A stretch of DNA of 17,705 bases from MGBC131033 sp910585655 (GCA_949502025.1 CATBCG010000043.1:1-17705); one strand, 5' to 3'. Positions 7,113 through 16,490 are shown, counted from the stretch's first letter. Notes: generated from the letters alone by a model not told the origin. Numbers and translations: made by a program.

Positions 7113-7206
7113 TTACCTATCTTATAGTAAAATAATATAATTTCAAAAAGAAAACAGGACAGCTTCAGGAAGGACAAAACCAACCAAAAGAAAAAAGGAA
7201 TAGGAG

Positions 7207-7239
7207 AGCTGCCCTTGGGAAATAAAAGGGGAGCTTTTT
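7207..7239 (+). terminator. Terminator-like hairpin in the operon leader
   Basis: AGCTgCCCTT (7207-7216) pairs with AAGGGgAGCT (7226-7235), nine pairs with one G-G mismatch and a 9-nt loop, followed directly by T's to 7239. It lies about 95 bp after the predicted transcription start and 60 bp before the gene, so it could be an attenuator or the end of a short RNA of about 120 nt. No alternative antiterminator pairing was obvious. Confidence 0.5.
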
Positions 7240-7298
7240 GAGTTTGGAATCATAGTATCGAAGAGAACTAGATGGATAGGAAGGAGAGTGTAATTAAG

Positions 7299-8003
7299 AT
7301 GGGAAAGGAAAGAAAGTTATTATCCAAGCTAATAGCATTAAAAAGGAAAAAAAGAGGATATAAAATACAAATAACATGGGAAAGAATTCTTCTAATCATT
7401 GTTCTAATTACACTGTTCCCAGAACTTCATGACCAGATGTATCTGGCGAGGAGCCGTTCTACTCGACTGGAGATTTTCCTGAATTCAGAGGGGATGAGTT
7501 ATCAACTAGGAGAAGCAATCAGTAAAAAAGAATTGCGACAGTTGGCACAAGGTCCGGAAGTGTTGAATTGCATTGATGAAACAGGTAGATGGGCTTCGGA
7601 AGCACATGTTTGGGGAGGAATAGATTTTTGGGCTTCTTATACAGGAAAACGAGATCCACAAAATGTGGATACCATCAGTGTGAAAAGGCTTTCAAACGTT
7701 TTTCCATCCTTGCCACGAGTTGTAGAGGTAGAATTTTTGTATTACAAATTTAAAGTATATGAAATTTTACCTGGAATGAGTAGAAAGGAGGCAGAACATT
7801 GTTTAGAGAAACATGGATATCAAGAATGGGAAGGAGAATATTGGAAAGATATGGTTTCGATTTCTTTGATTATGGGTGTTAAGAGCAAGGGAGGTGGAAT
7901 AGGTAGCATAAGAATAAGATGGTATAGTCCTAAAGAATATCGAGAGATGCTTAAAGCATATAAAAGGAACATAAAAATGGAGGAAAGGAAAGATAGAGAA
8001 TGA
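7299..8003 (+). CDS. Single-pass membrane protein of unknown function, partner of the giant surface protein
   Basis: 234 residues from the ATG at 7299, or 243 from the ATG at 7272. I prefer 7299 because AAGGAGAG lies before it (spacing somewhat long) while 7272 has only a weak site. A very basic N-terminus (KERKLLSKLIALKRKKRG) is followed by one hydrophobic segment, ERILLIIVLITLF, and then a soluble domain that should lie outside the membrane, by the positive-inside rule. Near residue 155 the segment LPGMSRKEAEHCLEKHGY resembles the first helix of SmpA/BLIP-like folds, but I would not assign a family. The stop overlaps the start of the giant gene (ATGA), so the two are translated from one message and may act together, for example in secretion, anchoring or control of the protease. 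A fragment of a second copy lies just upstream. Confidence 0.75.
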   Translation: MGKERKLLSKLIALKRKKRGYKIQITWERILLIIVLITLFPELHDQMYLARSRSTRLEIFLNSEGMSYQLGEAISKKELRQLAQGPEVLNCIDETGRWASEAHVWGGIDFWASYTGKRDPQNVDTISVKRLSNVFPSLPRVVEVEFLYYKFKVYEILPGMSRKEAEHCLEKHGYQEWEGEYWKDMVSISLIMGVKSKGGGIGSIRIRWYSPKEYREMLKAYKRNIKMEERKDRE

Positions 8004-11000
8004 AAAAGAGATTAATACTATGTATGGTAATAGTTTGCCTGGTTATCACAGAAAGTATGACAATGGAAGTGAAAGCAAAAGCTCAAACAACTTCAGAGAC
8101 AGAACGAATGATAACAGTGGATGGTAATGTACGGGCGGTTATAACTTCGGAGATCAGTAAACGTTCTGACTATCCTGGGAGCAGAGTGATGAACTTAGAA
8201 GGTCAGATAGTGAATATTAGGTTTGAGGATAGTAAAAAGAAATTTAAGAAGGAAGTTAGTACAACAACAGATGAAAAAGGTAATTATCGTGTAGATTTTT
8301 TGATAAAGGGCGAAGGGGAACTGTTTGTAGAAGTCGAATCAAATAATGATGCTTGTATCGTGCGGAATTTGTACTCAAGTGATATAAATGATAAAAATTC
8401 TGGCGCTTACACCTATTCCGAATCACAAAAAACTAGTCTGCAAAAGAAAACATATCATATTAATCTCTCCATCAAGGATGTAGAAACATTAGGAGCATTT
8501 GTGATTGCCAGATATGTATATGGAATGTTTCGGCATATAGAAAAGAAATTGAATTATACCCCGCCAAAGGTTATAATTCAATGGGAAAGAGGAAGAACGG
8601 GAGAAGACTCTATTTCTTGTACAAAGAAATATCCTAATGAGTATAACGGAGAAGATACAGAAAAAATTAAAGGTTATATAAATATTAATGGTTTTGCTAT
8701 GGATGAGTTTAATGAAAGCGTTATTTGTCATGAATATGCTCATTGGGTATTTTTAACGATGATAAGTGAAGGAAATTTTGCAGGAGGTAAACATCTAATT
8801 TATGGGAAAGCAAAAAGTCTAGAATTGGCTTATTCAGAGGGATTGGCTACTTATATGGGGCAAGCCTTTTTACAAACGCCGCATTATTTGGCAGTTTATC
8901 CAAATGGAGCAGAAGGAATGTCAGCTCAAATAGAAGGCAGGGAAGGAGAAGCGTATGAAATCCGGGTGGATTTAGAAAATTATGCAGAGGTCAATCTTAA
9001 ACTCCAAAATGTGATAAATGGTGTAGTTGTACCAACTATACCAATCGGAAAAAAATTAGATCAGTATGAGACAGTAGTAGCAGGCTGCCTATGGGACTTG
9101 GATGATGCAGAAAATCCAAAAGAACTATGGGATCGGGTGAGTAATTCGGAAGACGATATTTTTAATATTAATAAAATCCTGATTAAAAATTTTAAGCCCA
9201 AAACAGATAATGAATCTCCTCTTTATGATATTACATTGAAACAGTTTTATGATAAATATATGAGTGTATATGCTAAAAATAGGAAAGCAAAAGAGATATG
9301 GTATGTTTTTCTCAATAATTATTGCCAATATGATAAAGAACCACCAACCTTTAAGAAAAATATAGTACGAACTCCAGTACAAAAAAGTACTAGCATAGGA
9401 AAAAATGTTGCAATAGAGATAGGGCTAGAGGATGAGGTTGGAATAGATTCTGTGGTATTAGTACTGGACAAAAATAAAGTACGAACGATTACCGATTGGG
9501 ATCCTGCAAGCGAACAAATAATAGAATTGTGTGAGCTACTTCCAGGCAAACATGAGATTGCTATAAAGGCAAATGATTTTGCTGGAAATTATGTAACAAA
9601 AGAAGCTCAGGAAATGGCAGGGGATTTGCCAAGTAAAATAATTCCCCAAGGTTATACTTATCGTACCCCTTATACGATGACTTATGTAACCTTTACTTTA
9701 CCAGAATCTACAGACATGACAAATGCTGCCACAGATACCGAAACCAGCAATGCCGAAAGCACAAATACGGATACCACAGACACAACTGCTACAGAAATCA
9801 CAGACACAAATACGGTAGACAGCGCAGATACCATAGAGACTGGCGATGAATCCGACTGGTTTCCGGCAGACCTCCCAGCCCACCCATTTGCTGAGGAATT
9901 CCAGATGAGTCAGGCAGGTCAGCAGACCGGAACCTTAGCAGCAGGCGCCTCCTCAGACCCATTTACCTTTGAGGTTGGCAGTGGAACCGATTACGCTGTT
10001 CTTTCCGATGACTGGTTGGGAGATTTCTCCCTGGAACTGACTGATCCTGCAGGAAATATCTACTACGCCGGACAGCGTTATGAAAACATGAACGTGGCAG
10101 AAGATGGCGTTCAGACCATATTGAACCTGGGGAGCCAGGGTGCCATGATATTTCATGGAATGCCGGGAACCTGGAGCTATCGTATCCTCAATCATGGAGA
10201 AGAAGCTTCCTATGATATCGGTATTTATACGCAAATGGCTGCCCCGCTCGTGGAAAATTCAGACGAGCTATTGGAGCTTACTTCCAGTACTTTTATGGTA
10301 TCCGGCACTTCTATGGTTCAGCCAGGGGCAATGGTACAGCTACAACTAACGGATTCTTCCGGCAAACTTGTAGAGGAGCGACAGCTTCCGGCAAATGGGA
10401 CATGGGAAGCTTCCTTTACAGGAATCCAGGATGGAGATTATAACCTGCGTACGGTTGTTGTTTCGGCAGATGGAGTCGAAGGCTGGGATGGAAACTATGG
10501 TGTTGCCATTCTTTCCGCTGCTCCAATTATTCATTTGTCAGACGATTATGAGTTTTTCACATATGATGGAACCGTCAATCTTTCTGGCAGTGTGGAAAAC
10601 GGGGAAGAAGTTTCCGTCACCTGTAATGGCACGCCAGTGGAATTGTATTATCCATGTTCGTGGGAGACACTGGGATTTTATACCGATGAAACTCCACTTC
10701 AGACCGGAGCAAATGAAATCGTAATAACAGCCGTTGGAAAAACAGGTTTGACAGCAGAAAAGCGTCTGACCTTGATTTCCAAAGAGAAACAGGAAGAAAA
10801 ACTGCCGGAAATTGCCTCTGTTACATATGATGGAGCAGAAGTTGGAGAAATTCGGAATGGCACAAGAATCGAAATAAAACTGACGGATCCAGATGTCAGT
10901 CAATATCGGGTACAGGTACTATTAAAGAACAGATTGTATGATTTGACCCCGGACGGAGATTCTTATTACTTGGTTTATCAGGAAAAGGAATTTCAAAATG

Positions 11001-14000
11001 GTAATGGATATATGCTGGTTTATGTAGACAGCAAAGAACGAGACAGCATCATAAAGGAGTATCCGGTAACGTTTTTAGGCGGAACAGGAATCTATGTGGT
11101 CAGTCAGCCAGGAGATGTGGAAACCACAGAAGGAAAGACAGTAGCATTGAAGTTAGAGGGCTTTTTCTCTGAAACTCCAACCTCTTATGAAACATATGAT
11201 GGTATGATATCAGGAAATGTTTGGAGCGCTACCTTTGAAGAAGCCGGATTATATCCAGTGACCATCTGGGCAAAAAAAGATGACAGAGAGGCAACTATTA
11301 GCTTTTATGTAGTCGTAGATGGCGGGGAAGAAGCAGAGGAGAAAACATGTGAGGTAACGCTTTATCCGACCGGTGGAAGTGTTACGCCGGAAACAATAAC
11401 CGGAACAGCAGGGGAGCCTTATGGAACTCTGCCGACGCCGGTTCGCTATGGTTATCTCTTCCAAGGCTGGTATACACAAGCTTCCGGTGGGGAACGTATT
11501 ACAGAAACAGACTGCTATAAGGAAGAAACGACAGCATTGTATGCCCAGTGGAACTCGAAACAAACGACTCTGGTATTTGAGCCAGAGGGTGGTGCCTTAA
11601 AGGAATCAGAAAGAATCGTCTATTTTGGACAGACTTATGGGACGTTGCCGGAACCGACAAAGAGTGGTTACTTATTTAACGGCTGGTATACGGCAAAAAC
11701 AGGAGGGGAGCAGGTAACAGCAGCTACAAAGGTAACAAGTGAGGAACCAATTCATCTCTATGCCCGTTGGGGAACGAATCAGGTGACAGTAACCTGGGAT
11801 GCGATGGGCGGAACCGTCAGTAAGAAAACGTCTACCGTAACGTATGGAGAACCATATGGTACGATGCCGGTTCCAACGAAAAAAGGATATACCTTTGCCG
11901 GGTGGTATACGATGCCGGAAGGAGGTCGGCGTGTCGTAGAAACCGATTCGGTATCGGTAGCAGGATCGCACAGTCTGTATGCTCATTGGAATCCGCTTTC
12001 TGTTACCGTTCATTTTCATGGAAATGGTGGAACGATAACAGAAGAAAGAAAGTTGGTTTCTTATGGGCAGACCTATGGGGTTTTGCCAAATGCAGAAAAA
12101 TCAGGTTGTACTTTTTTAGGATGGTATACAGAGGCCTATGGAGGCAGTCAGATAAAGGCAGATGATATTGTAACAGCGCTTTCTCCTATCATGCTGTATG
12201 CCAGATGGAGAGGGAAAGTCAGTACGGTAAGCTTTGACCCAAGAGGAGGAACGATGCCTGCCCAGACAAAGGAGGTGGCAGCCAGTGAACTTTATGGGAC
12301 GCTGCCGGTTCCGGTTCGGGAAGGGTATACATTTGACGGGTGGACGTTGACTCCGGATGGGAAGGATAGGATAGAAGAAGATACCGTAGTGATGGCGGAC
12401 TATCCTCATACCTTGTACGCACAGTGGATTTCAAAGGGATATCAGGTGGTATTTTCTGCAAATGGCGGAAGTGTTTCTACAAAAAGCAAGAGTGTGAAAA
12501 ATGGTGATTTTTATGGGTCCCTGCCAACTCCGACCTACCAGGATCATGCGGTATTCTTAGGATGGTTTACGGAACAGGAGGGTGGAAAGCAGGTATTGGC
12601 AAGAGATATTGTGAATCTGTCCGAAAATCAGACCTTATACGCTCACTGGAAGATGAATGATTATCGGGTAACATTTGATCCGAATGGCGGTACTTTTTCA
12701 GGACCAAAGAGTAAAATAGTAACCTATGGAGAAGTTTATGGGGAACTTCCGGTTCCATCCTTGACGCACTATGTGTTCCAGGGCTGGTTTACGAGCATCA
12801 ACAATGAAACATCGATCACGGCTGCCAGCAAGGTGAATCTTTCTCAGGAAATTACCTTGTATGCCCAGTGGAAGGGACAGGAAACGACAGTGACGTTTGA
12901 GCCGGAAGGCGGAACGGTTTCCAAAGAAAGCAAGCCACTTTATTATGGTGGGGAATATGGGACGCTGCCAACCCCGAAAAAGACAGGATATGATTTTACC
13001 GGCTGGTATACCAAACCATCCGGAGGGACACTGGTGACAGATGATACGACTTGCTGGAACCTGACAGACAGTATCCTGTATGCTCATTGGAAGGTAAAAG
13101 AGCCGATCATTACTTTTAGTGCAAATGGTGGGGAAATGTTGGTCGATCATGAATGGGTTGGAAGTACAAAGCGGGTTTATTCTTATGGAGATAACTATGG
13201 TAGTCTGCCGGTTCCGGTAAAGGAAGGGTACCATTTTGTCGGCTGGTATACTTCTACGACCAGCAGCGGAACCGAGATAACGGCAGGAACGAAAGTAGAG
13301 ATTACAACAACGGATACTTTGTACGCTCATTGGGAAGGGAATACTTATCAGGTGATGCTACGGGACAATGGGCCTGGAACATCTAGTGGTACGGTGAAAA
13401 CTGTGCAGGTCGTATTTGGAGAATCTTATGGGGAGCTGCCAAACGCAGAGAAGGCAGATTATACCTTTACAGGTTGGTATACAGAGGATGGAAAAAAGGT
13501 ATCCTCTTCTACAAAGGTGACAACAGCAGGAAATCATTCCTTATATGCCCATTGGACAGGAGCAAGTGTTTCCGTTACTCTGATGCCAAACGGCGGAGAA
13601 CTGTCTAGCAGCCATTATGTTGTATATTATCAAGGAACTTATAAAAATCTTCCGGTTCCGAAACGGACGGGATATGATTTTACTGGTTGGTATACATCCG
13701 AAAGCGGAGGAACTTTGGTAACTGCAGATACTGTAGTTTCCAGAAGGGATGCTCATAAACTATACGCCCATTGGCAGAAGAAAACTTATGTTATCCAGTT
13801 TGATGCGAATGGAGGAACCTGTTCGGAGGACTTCCGTATCGTAGAGCATGATGAAAAATATGGGACATTACCTACAACAACAAGACCAGGCTATACCTTT
13901 TTAGGATGGTATACTACAAATGATGCAGGAGGTCATCAGATAACAGCAGAAAGCTCTATCAATATGAATTTCACAGCATATGCGTGGTGGAGAGGAAATG

Positions 14001-16258
14001 TTATAGAGCTTACCTTCAACCCCAATGGGGGGACGGTATCGGAGTCTGCAAAGCGAGTTACATCCGGGCAAAACTATGGAACACTGCCAACTCCAATCTG
14101 GTCGGGGCATACCTTTAAAGGTTGGTATACGAAAAAGGACGGCGGACGGAAGATTCTGTCTACGATGGAAGCAGACGCTTCTTATGGAAGGAATCTCTAT
14201 GCTCACTGGAATGATCAAAGTTATACGGTAACTTTCCGGGCAAATGGCGGAACGGTGGATCTGGAGTCTACCAGCGTCACAAAGGGAACCAGTTACTCAG
14301 ATTTTCCGACCCCGGTTAGAGAGGGATATCGCTTCACCGGGTGGTATACCTCTACATCCTCTAGTGGGAAAAAGGTGACAAGTTTGACGGCAACAGATAT
14401 TTTGTATGCTCACTGGGAAGGGCTGGAGACGACGGTTCTGTTTAATGGAAATGGTACTTCTGTATCTCCATCCAGCAAAACAGTCGCTTATGGTTCTAAG
14501 TATGGAACCTTGCCAGCACCGAAGCGGACGAACTATACCTTCCAGGGGTGGTATTTAGGGACGACTAAAGTGACTGCCACCAGCACCGTGAAACTTTTAT
14601 CTCCAACAGAGCTGGAAGCCCATTGGAAAGGGGTTTCTTCTAAAGTAACCTATAATGCAAATGGGGGAACCTGTTCGACGAAAACAAAGACAGTTTATTA
14701 TGGAGAAGAATTTGGAAGTATGACAACACCAAGCCGAACTGGTTATGATTTCCTGGGATGGTTTACAACCCAATCAGGAGGAGAACAGTTGACAGCAGCA
14801 TCTGTAGTAAACTGGACTTCTGCCAAAACCATATATGCTCACTGGAAGGAAACCACTCCTACGATTGTTTTTAACGCTAATAATGGGCGTTTGTGGGAGG
14901 ATGGAGTGAAAAAAGTATCTGTTACAAAAATAGTTACTTATGGGCATACGTATGGAACTTTGCCTATGCCAGAACGAGATGGCTATGTGTTCCAGGGTTG
15001 GTTTACCAGCAGTACAGGTGGGAATCAGATAGAGGCAGGGACGACCGTTAGTGTGGCGTCCAAACAAACGCTGTATGCTCATTGGAAGGGAGTGGAATCA
15101 ACGGTTTCCTTTGATGCCAATGGTGGAAACTGCGAGGAAAGCTCCAGACAGGTATTTTATGAAGAGGATTATGGAACTTTGCCGGTTCCAACACGGTATG
15201 GCTATGCCTTTTTAGGCTGGTATACGGCAAAAGAGGGTGGGAAAAAGCTTTCCGCTACTACTGAAGTGCCAAAGGCGACGAATCATACCGTATACGCGCT
15301 CTGGGAAAATGCCAAGATTAAAGTAAAATATGATTTTAATGGTGGGTATATTGTGGTAAATAATCCGGAGACAAATACTTCCTATACGATATCTTCCTCC
15401 ACAAAGTCGCTTCCTTATCAGGGAACTTATGGTGGTACGACAAACATGCCGTTGCCAAGCAAGAAAGGAAATATGTTTGCAGGCTATTATACCGAACCAG
15501 AGGGAGGTAGACGTGTGACAGGGGAGGAGCAGGTGACGGATGGAGATGCTCATACTCTTTATGCTCATTGGATTCCGAAAGAGTGCCTCGTGATTTTTGA
15601 TGCAAACAGTGGAAATCCGGTAGCAAAACCTTATTCGGTTGTATATGGAACTTCCTATGGAACATTGCCGACTCCGACCAGAGAATATTATACTTTTGAC
15701 GGGTGGTATACAACAAAGACAGGAAAAACGGAAATTACCAGCCAGGATATAGTAGAACTTACGTCTACCAAAACCTATTACGCTCATTGGACACCAAATG
15801 TGTATCCAATACAGTTAGATGCACAAGGTGGAAGTGTAGATGTAAATGCCCTGCAGGTCGCATACGAAGGCAACTATGATGAACTGCCAAAGCCGACCAA
15901 AGGAGAGGAGCGATTTCTGGGTTGGTATACAGCTCCAAATGGCGGTGAAAAGATAACAGAAAACAGTATTCTGCAAACACCGGCTGCCGCCTGTCTATAT
16001 GCTCACTGGGCGCCTGTCAGCACTACCCTTATCTTTGACGGGAACGGGGCAACTGCTAGCTTTACGAAAAAGACTGTGACGCCAGGAAGCTACTATTCTA
16101 CGTTGCCATCCGTTTCCCGAAAAGGATACTATTTCCTAGGCTGGTATACAGCAGAAACGGGAGGAACACTCGTGACAGAGCAAAGTCGGGTAGTGGCATT
16201 GGATAAACAGACCTTATATGCCCATTGGATTGCAGTAGAGGAGCTGCAAGCTCAGTAA
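8000..16258 (+). CDS. Giant secreted zincin-like metallopeptidase with 22 InlB-type repeats
   Basis: 2752 residues. Residues 1-28 are a signal peptide (KK, hydrophobic LILCMVIVCLVI, cleavage likely after AKA). Residues 33-130 look like a carboxypeptidase-regulatory-type beta domain. Residues 135-445 hold a metallopeptidase-like domain with H244-E-Y-A-H248 and, 32 residues later, E280 in SEGLATY, the usual two His plus Glu zinc site of gluzincins and peptidase-MA-like proteins. After an Ig-like domain (447-550) comes a Thr/Asp-rich linker (570-618), a domain resembling bacterial pre-peptidase C-terminal domains (620-755), several beta-sandwich segments (760-1115) and 22 InlB/Flg_new repeats (1117-2743). 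The protein ends HWIAVEELQAQ without LPXTG, membrane helix or SLH domain, so attachment is unexplained. An extracellular role in glycoprotein or mucin binding and cleavage is inference. Codon and base composition change near 9700, suggesting a composite gene. ATG at 8000 overlaps the preceding stop, with AGGAAAGGAA upstream. Confidence 0.9.
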   Translation: MKKRLILCMVIVCLVITESMTMEVKAKAQTTSETERMITVDGNVRAVITSEISKRSDYPGSRVMNLEGQIVNIRFEDSKKKFKKEVSTTTDEKGNYRVDFLIKGEGELFVEVESNNDACIVRNLYSSDINDKNSGAYTYSESQKTSLQKKTYHINLSIKDVETLGAFVIARYVYGMFRHIEKKLNYTPPKVIIQWERGRTGEDSISCTKKYPNEYNGEDTEKIKGYININGFAMDEFNESVICHEYAHWVFLTMISEGNFAGGKHLIYGKAKSLELAYSEGLATYMGQAFLQTPHYLAVYPNGAEGMSAQIEGREGEAYEIRVDLENYAEVNLKLQNVINGVVVPTIPIGKKLDQYETVVAGCLWDLDDAENPKELWDRVSNSEDDIFNINKILIKNFKPKTDNESPLYDITLKQFYDKYMSVYAKNRKAKEIWYVFLNNYCQYDKEPPTFKKNIVRTPVQKSTSIGKNVAIEIGLEDEVGIDSVVLVLDKNKVRTITDWDPASEQIIELCELLPGKHEIAIKANDFAGNYVTKEAQEMAGDLPSKIIPQGYTYRTPYTMTYVTFTLPESTDMTNAATDTETSNAESTNTDTTDTTATEITDTNTVDSADTIETGDESDWFPADLPAHPFAEEFQMSQAGQQTGTLAAGASSDPFTFEVGSGTDYAVLSDDWLGDFSLELTDPAGNIYYAGQRYENMNVAEDGVQTILNLGSQGAMIFHGMPGTWSYRILNHGEEASYDIGIYTQMAAPLVENSDELLELTSSTFMVSGTSMVQPGAMVQLQLTDSSGKLVEERQLPANGTWEASFTGIQDGDYNLRTVVVSADGVEGWDGNYGVAILSAAPIIHLSDDYEFFTYDGTVNLSGSVENGEEVSVTCNGTPVELYYPCSWETLGFYTDETPLQTGANEIVITAVGKTGLTAEKRLTLISKEKQEEKLPEIASVTYDGAEVGEIRNGTRIEIKLTDPDVSQYRVQVLLKNRLYDLTPDGDSYYLVYQEKEFQNGNGYMLVYVDSKERDSIIKEYPVTFLGGTGIYVVSQPGDVETTEGKTVALKLEGFFSETPTSYETYDGMISGNVWSATFEEAGLYPVTIWAKKDDREATISFYVVVDGGEEAEEKTCEVTLYPTGGSVTPETITGTAGEPYGTLPTPVRYGYLFQGWYTQASGGERITETDCYKEETTALYAQWNSKQTTLVFEPEGGALKESERIVYFGQTYGTLPEPTKSGYLFNGWYTAKTGGEQVTAATKVTSEEPIHLYARWGTNQVTVTWDAMGGTVSKKTSTVTYGEPYGTMPVPTKKGYTFAGWYTMPEGGRRVVETDSVSVAGSHSLYAHWNPLSVTVHFHGNGGTITEERKLVSYGQTYGVLPNAEKSGCTFLGWYTEAYGGSQIKADDIVTALSPIMLYARWRGKVSTVSFDPRGGTMPAQTKEVAASELYGTLPVPVREGYTFDGWTLTPDGKDRIEEDTVVMADYPHTLYAQWISKGYQVVFSANGGSVSTKSKSVKNGDFYGSLPTPTYQDHAVFLGWFTEQEGGKQVLARDIVNLSENQTLYAHWKMNDYRVTFDPNGGTFSGPKSKIVTYGEVYGELPVPSLTHYVFQGWFTSINNETSITAASKVNLSQEITLYAQWKGQETTVTFEPEGGTVSKESKPLYYGGEYGTLPTPKKTGYDFTGWYTKPSGGTLVTDDTTCWNLTDSILYAHWKVKEPIITFSANGGEMLVDHEWVGSTKRVYSYGDNYGSLPVPVKEGYHFVGWYTSTTSSGTEITAGTKVEITTTDTLYAHWEGNTYQVMLRDNGPGTSSGTVKTVQVVFGESYGELPNAEKADYTFTGWYTEDGKKVSSSTKVTTAGNHSLYAHWTGASVSVTLMPNGGELSSSHYVVYYQGTYKNLPVPKRTGYDFTGWYTSESGGTLVTADTVVSRRDAHKLYAHWQKKTYVIQFDANGGTCSEDFRIVEHDEKYGTLPTTTRPGYTFLGWYTTNDAGGHQITAESSINMNFTAYAWWRGNVIELTFNPNGGTVSESAKRVTSGQNYGTLPTPIWSGHTFKGWYTKKDGGRKILSTMEADASYGRNLYAHWNDQSYTVTFRANGGTVDLESTSVTKGTSYSDFPTPVREGYRFTGWYTSTSSSGKKVTSLTATDILYAHWEGLETTVLFNGNGTSVSPSSKTVAYGSKYGTLPAPKRTNYTFQGWYLGTTKVTATSTVKLLSPTELEAHWKGVSSKVTYNANGGTCSTKTKTVYYGEEFGSMTTPSRTGYDFLGWFTTQSGGEQLTAASVVNWTSAKTIYAHWKETTPTIVFNANNGRLWEDGVKKVSVTKIVTYGHTYGTLPMPERDGYVFQGWFTSSTGGNQIEAGTTVSVASKQTLYAHWKGVESTVSFDANGGNCEESSRQVFYEEDYGTLPVPTRYGYAFLGWYTAKEGGKKLSATTEVPKATNHTVYALWENAKIKVKYDFNGGYIVVNNPETNTSYTISSSTKSLPYQGTYGGTTNMPLPSKKGNMFAGYYTEPEGGRRVTGEEQVTDGDAHTLYAHWIPKECLVIFDANSGNPVAKPYSVVYGTSYGTLPTPTREYYTFDGWYTTKTGKTEITSQDIVELTSTKTYYAHWTPNVYPIQLDAQGGSVDVNALQVAYEGNYDELPKPTKGEERFLGWYTAPNGGEKITENSILQTPAAACLYAHWAPVSTTLIFDGNGATASFTKKTVTPGSYYSTLPSVSRKGYYFLGWYTAETGGTLVTEQSRVVALDKQTLYAHWIAVEELQAQ
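9704..9853 (+). other. Thr/Asp/Asn-rich low-complexity linker of the giant protein
   Basis: About 50 residues (569-618) composed almost only of T, D, E, S, N and A, with repeated TDT and TNTDTTDTTATEITDTNT-like units. It separates the metallopeptidase half from the repeat half and marks the point where the DNA changes from AT-rich to more GC-rich. It is probably a flexible, possibly O-glycosylated spacer. Confidence 0.75.
11348..16228 (+). repeat. 22 tandem InlB B-type (List-Bact / Flg_new) repeats
   Basis: I count 22 units of about 70-90 residues, average near 74. Each follows the pattern xVTFxxNGGTV, then YGxxYGTLPxPxxxGYxFxGWYT, then GGxxVT, then LYAHW. Ends are marked by YAHW, YAQW or similar. 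Units 9, 17 and 19 have insertions, unit 15 is shorter, and units 4, 10, 12 and 21 deviate in the LPxP or HW positions. The DNA of different units is well diverged, so the array looks old and stable rather than freshly amplified. Such beta-grasp repeats form stalks in surface proteins of Firmicutes and Bacteroidetes and may bind host ligands. Confidence 0.9.
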
Positions 16259-16289
16259 TAGGCGTTTCTGCTTCAAGGAGAGAGTGGGT

Positions 16290-16323
16290 TTTCAGCCGCG
16301 CTGTTTCTATCAGATGAGATGGT
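16290..16323 (+). pseudogene. Copy of the fucosidase 3' end
   Basis: Between 16291 and 16323, 27 of 33 bases match the fucosidase gene at 6761-6793, and the same frame reads FSAALFLSDEM against LSAAPFLPDEV. No more of the gene is present on either side. It is probably a scar of a second fucosidase copy or of recombination that joined the end of the giant gene to another locus. Confidence 0.6.
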
Positions 16324-16446
16324 TTTTCTGCGCGATATGGTTGGGAACCCACAGTTATTTTATCCTCAAAGTCTAAATTATCATGTAGTGGTTTCGGGGC
16401 AAACACATGAATGCTTGTACCGTGGAGAAAGTTTGACAATATAGTT

Positions 16447-16490
16447 CGAGGATATTGAAAAAATTCCGATTTAGTAATATAATATCCTCG
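16447..16490 (+). promoter_or_regulatory. Promoter framed by a perfect inverted repeat (operator candidate)
   Basis: TTGAAA (16455-16460) and TATAAT (16478-16483) have a 17-bp spacer. The perfect 10-bp inverted repeat CGAGGATATT (16447-16456) / AATATCCTCG (16481-16490) overlaps the -35 on one side and the -10 on the other, with arm centres 34 bp apart. A dimeric regulator or the methyltransferase itself could occupy it and block RNA polymerase. It drives the HTH remnant and methyltransferase. Confidence 0.65.

Noticed and set aside
12698..13330. Long minus-strand open frame (210 codons) inside the giant gene
   Set aside because: It is opposite the repeat array, has a composition typical of an antisense shadow and no start signals.
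11348..16228. CRISPR-like or DNA-level tandem repeat array
   Set aside because: The periodicity is at protein level (about 74 residues); DNA of the units is diverged and in one reading frame. There are no uniform direct repeats with spacers.
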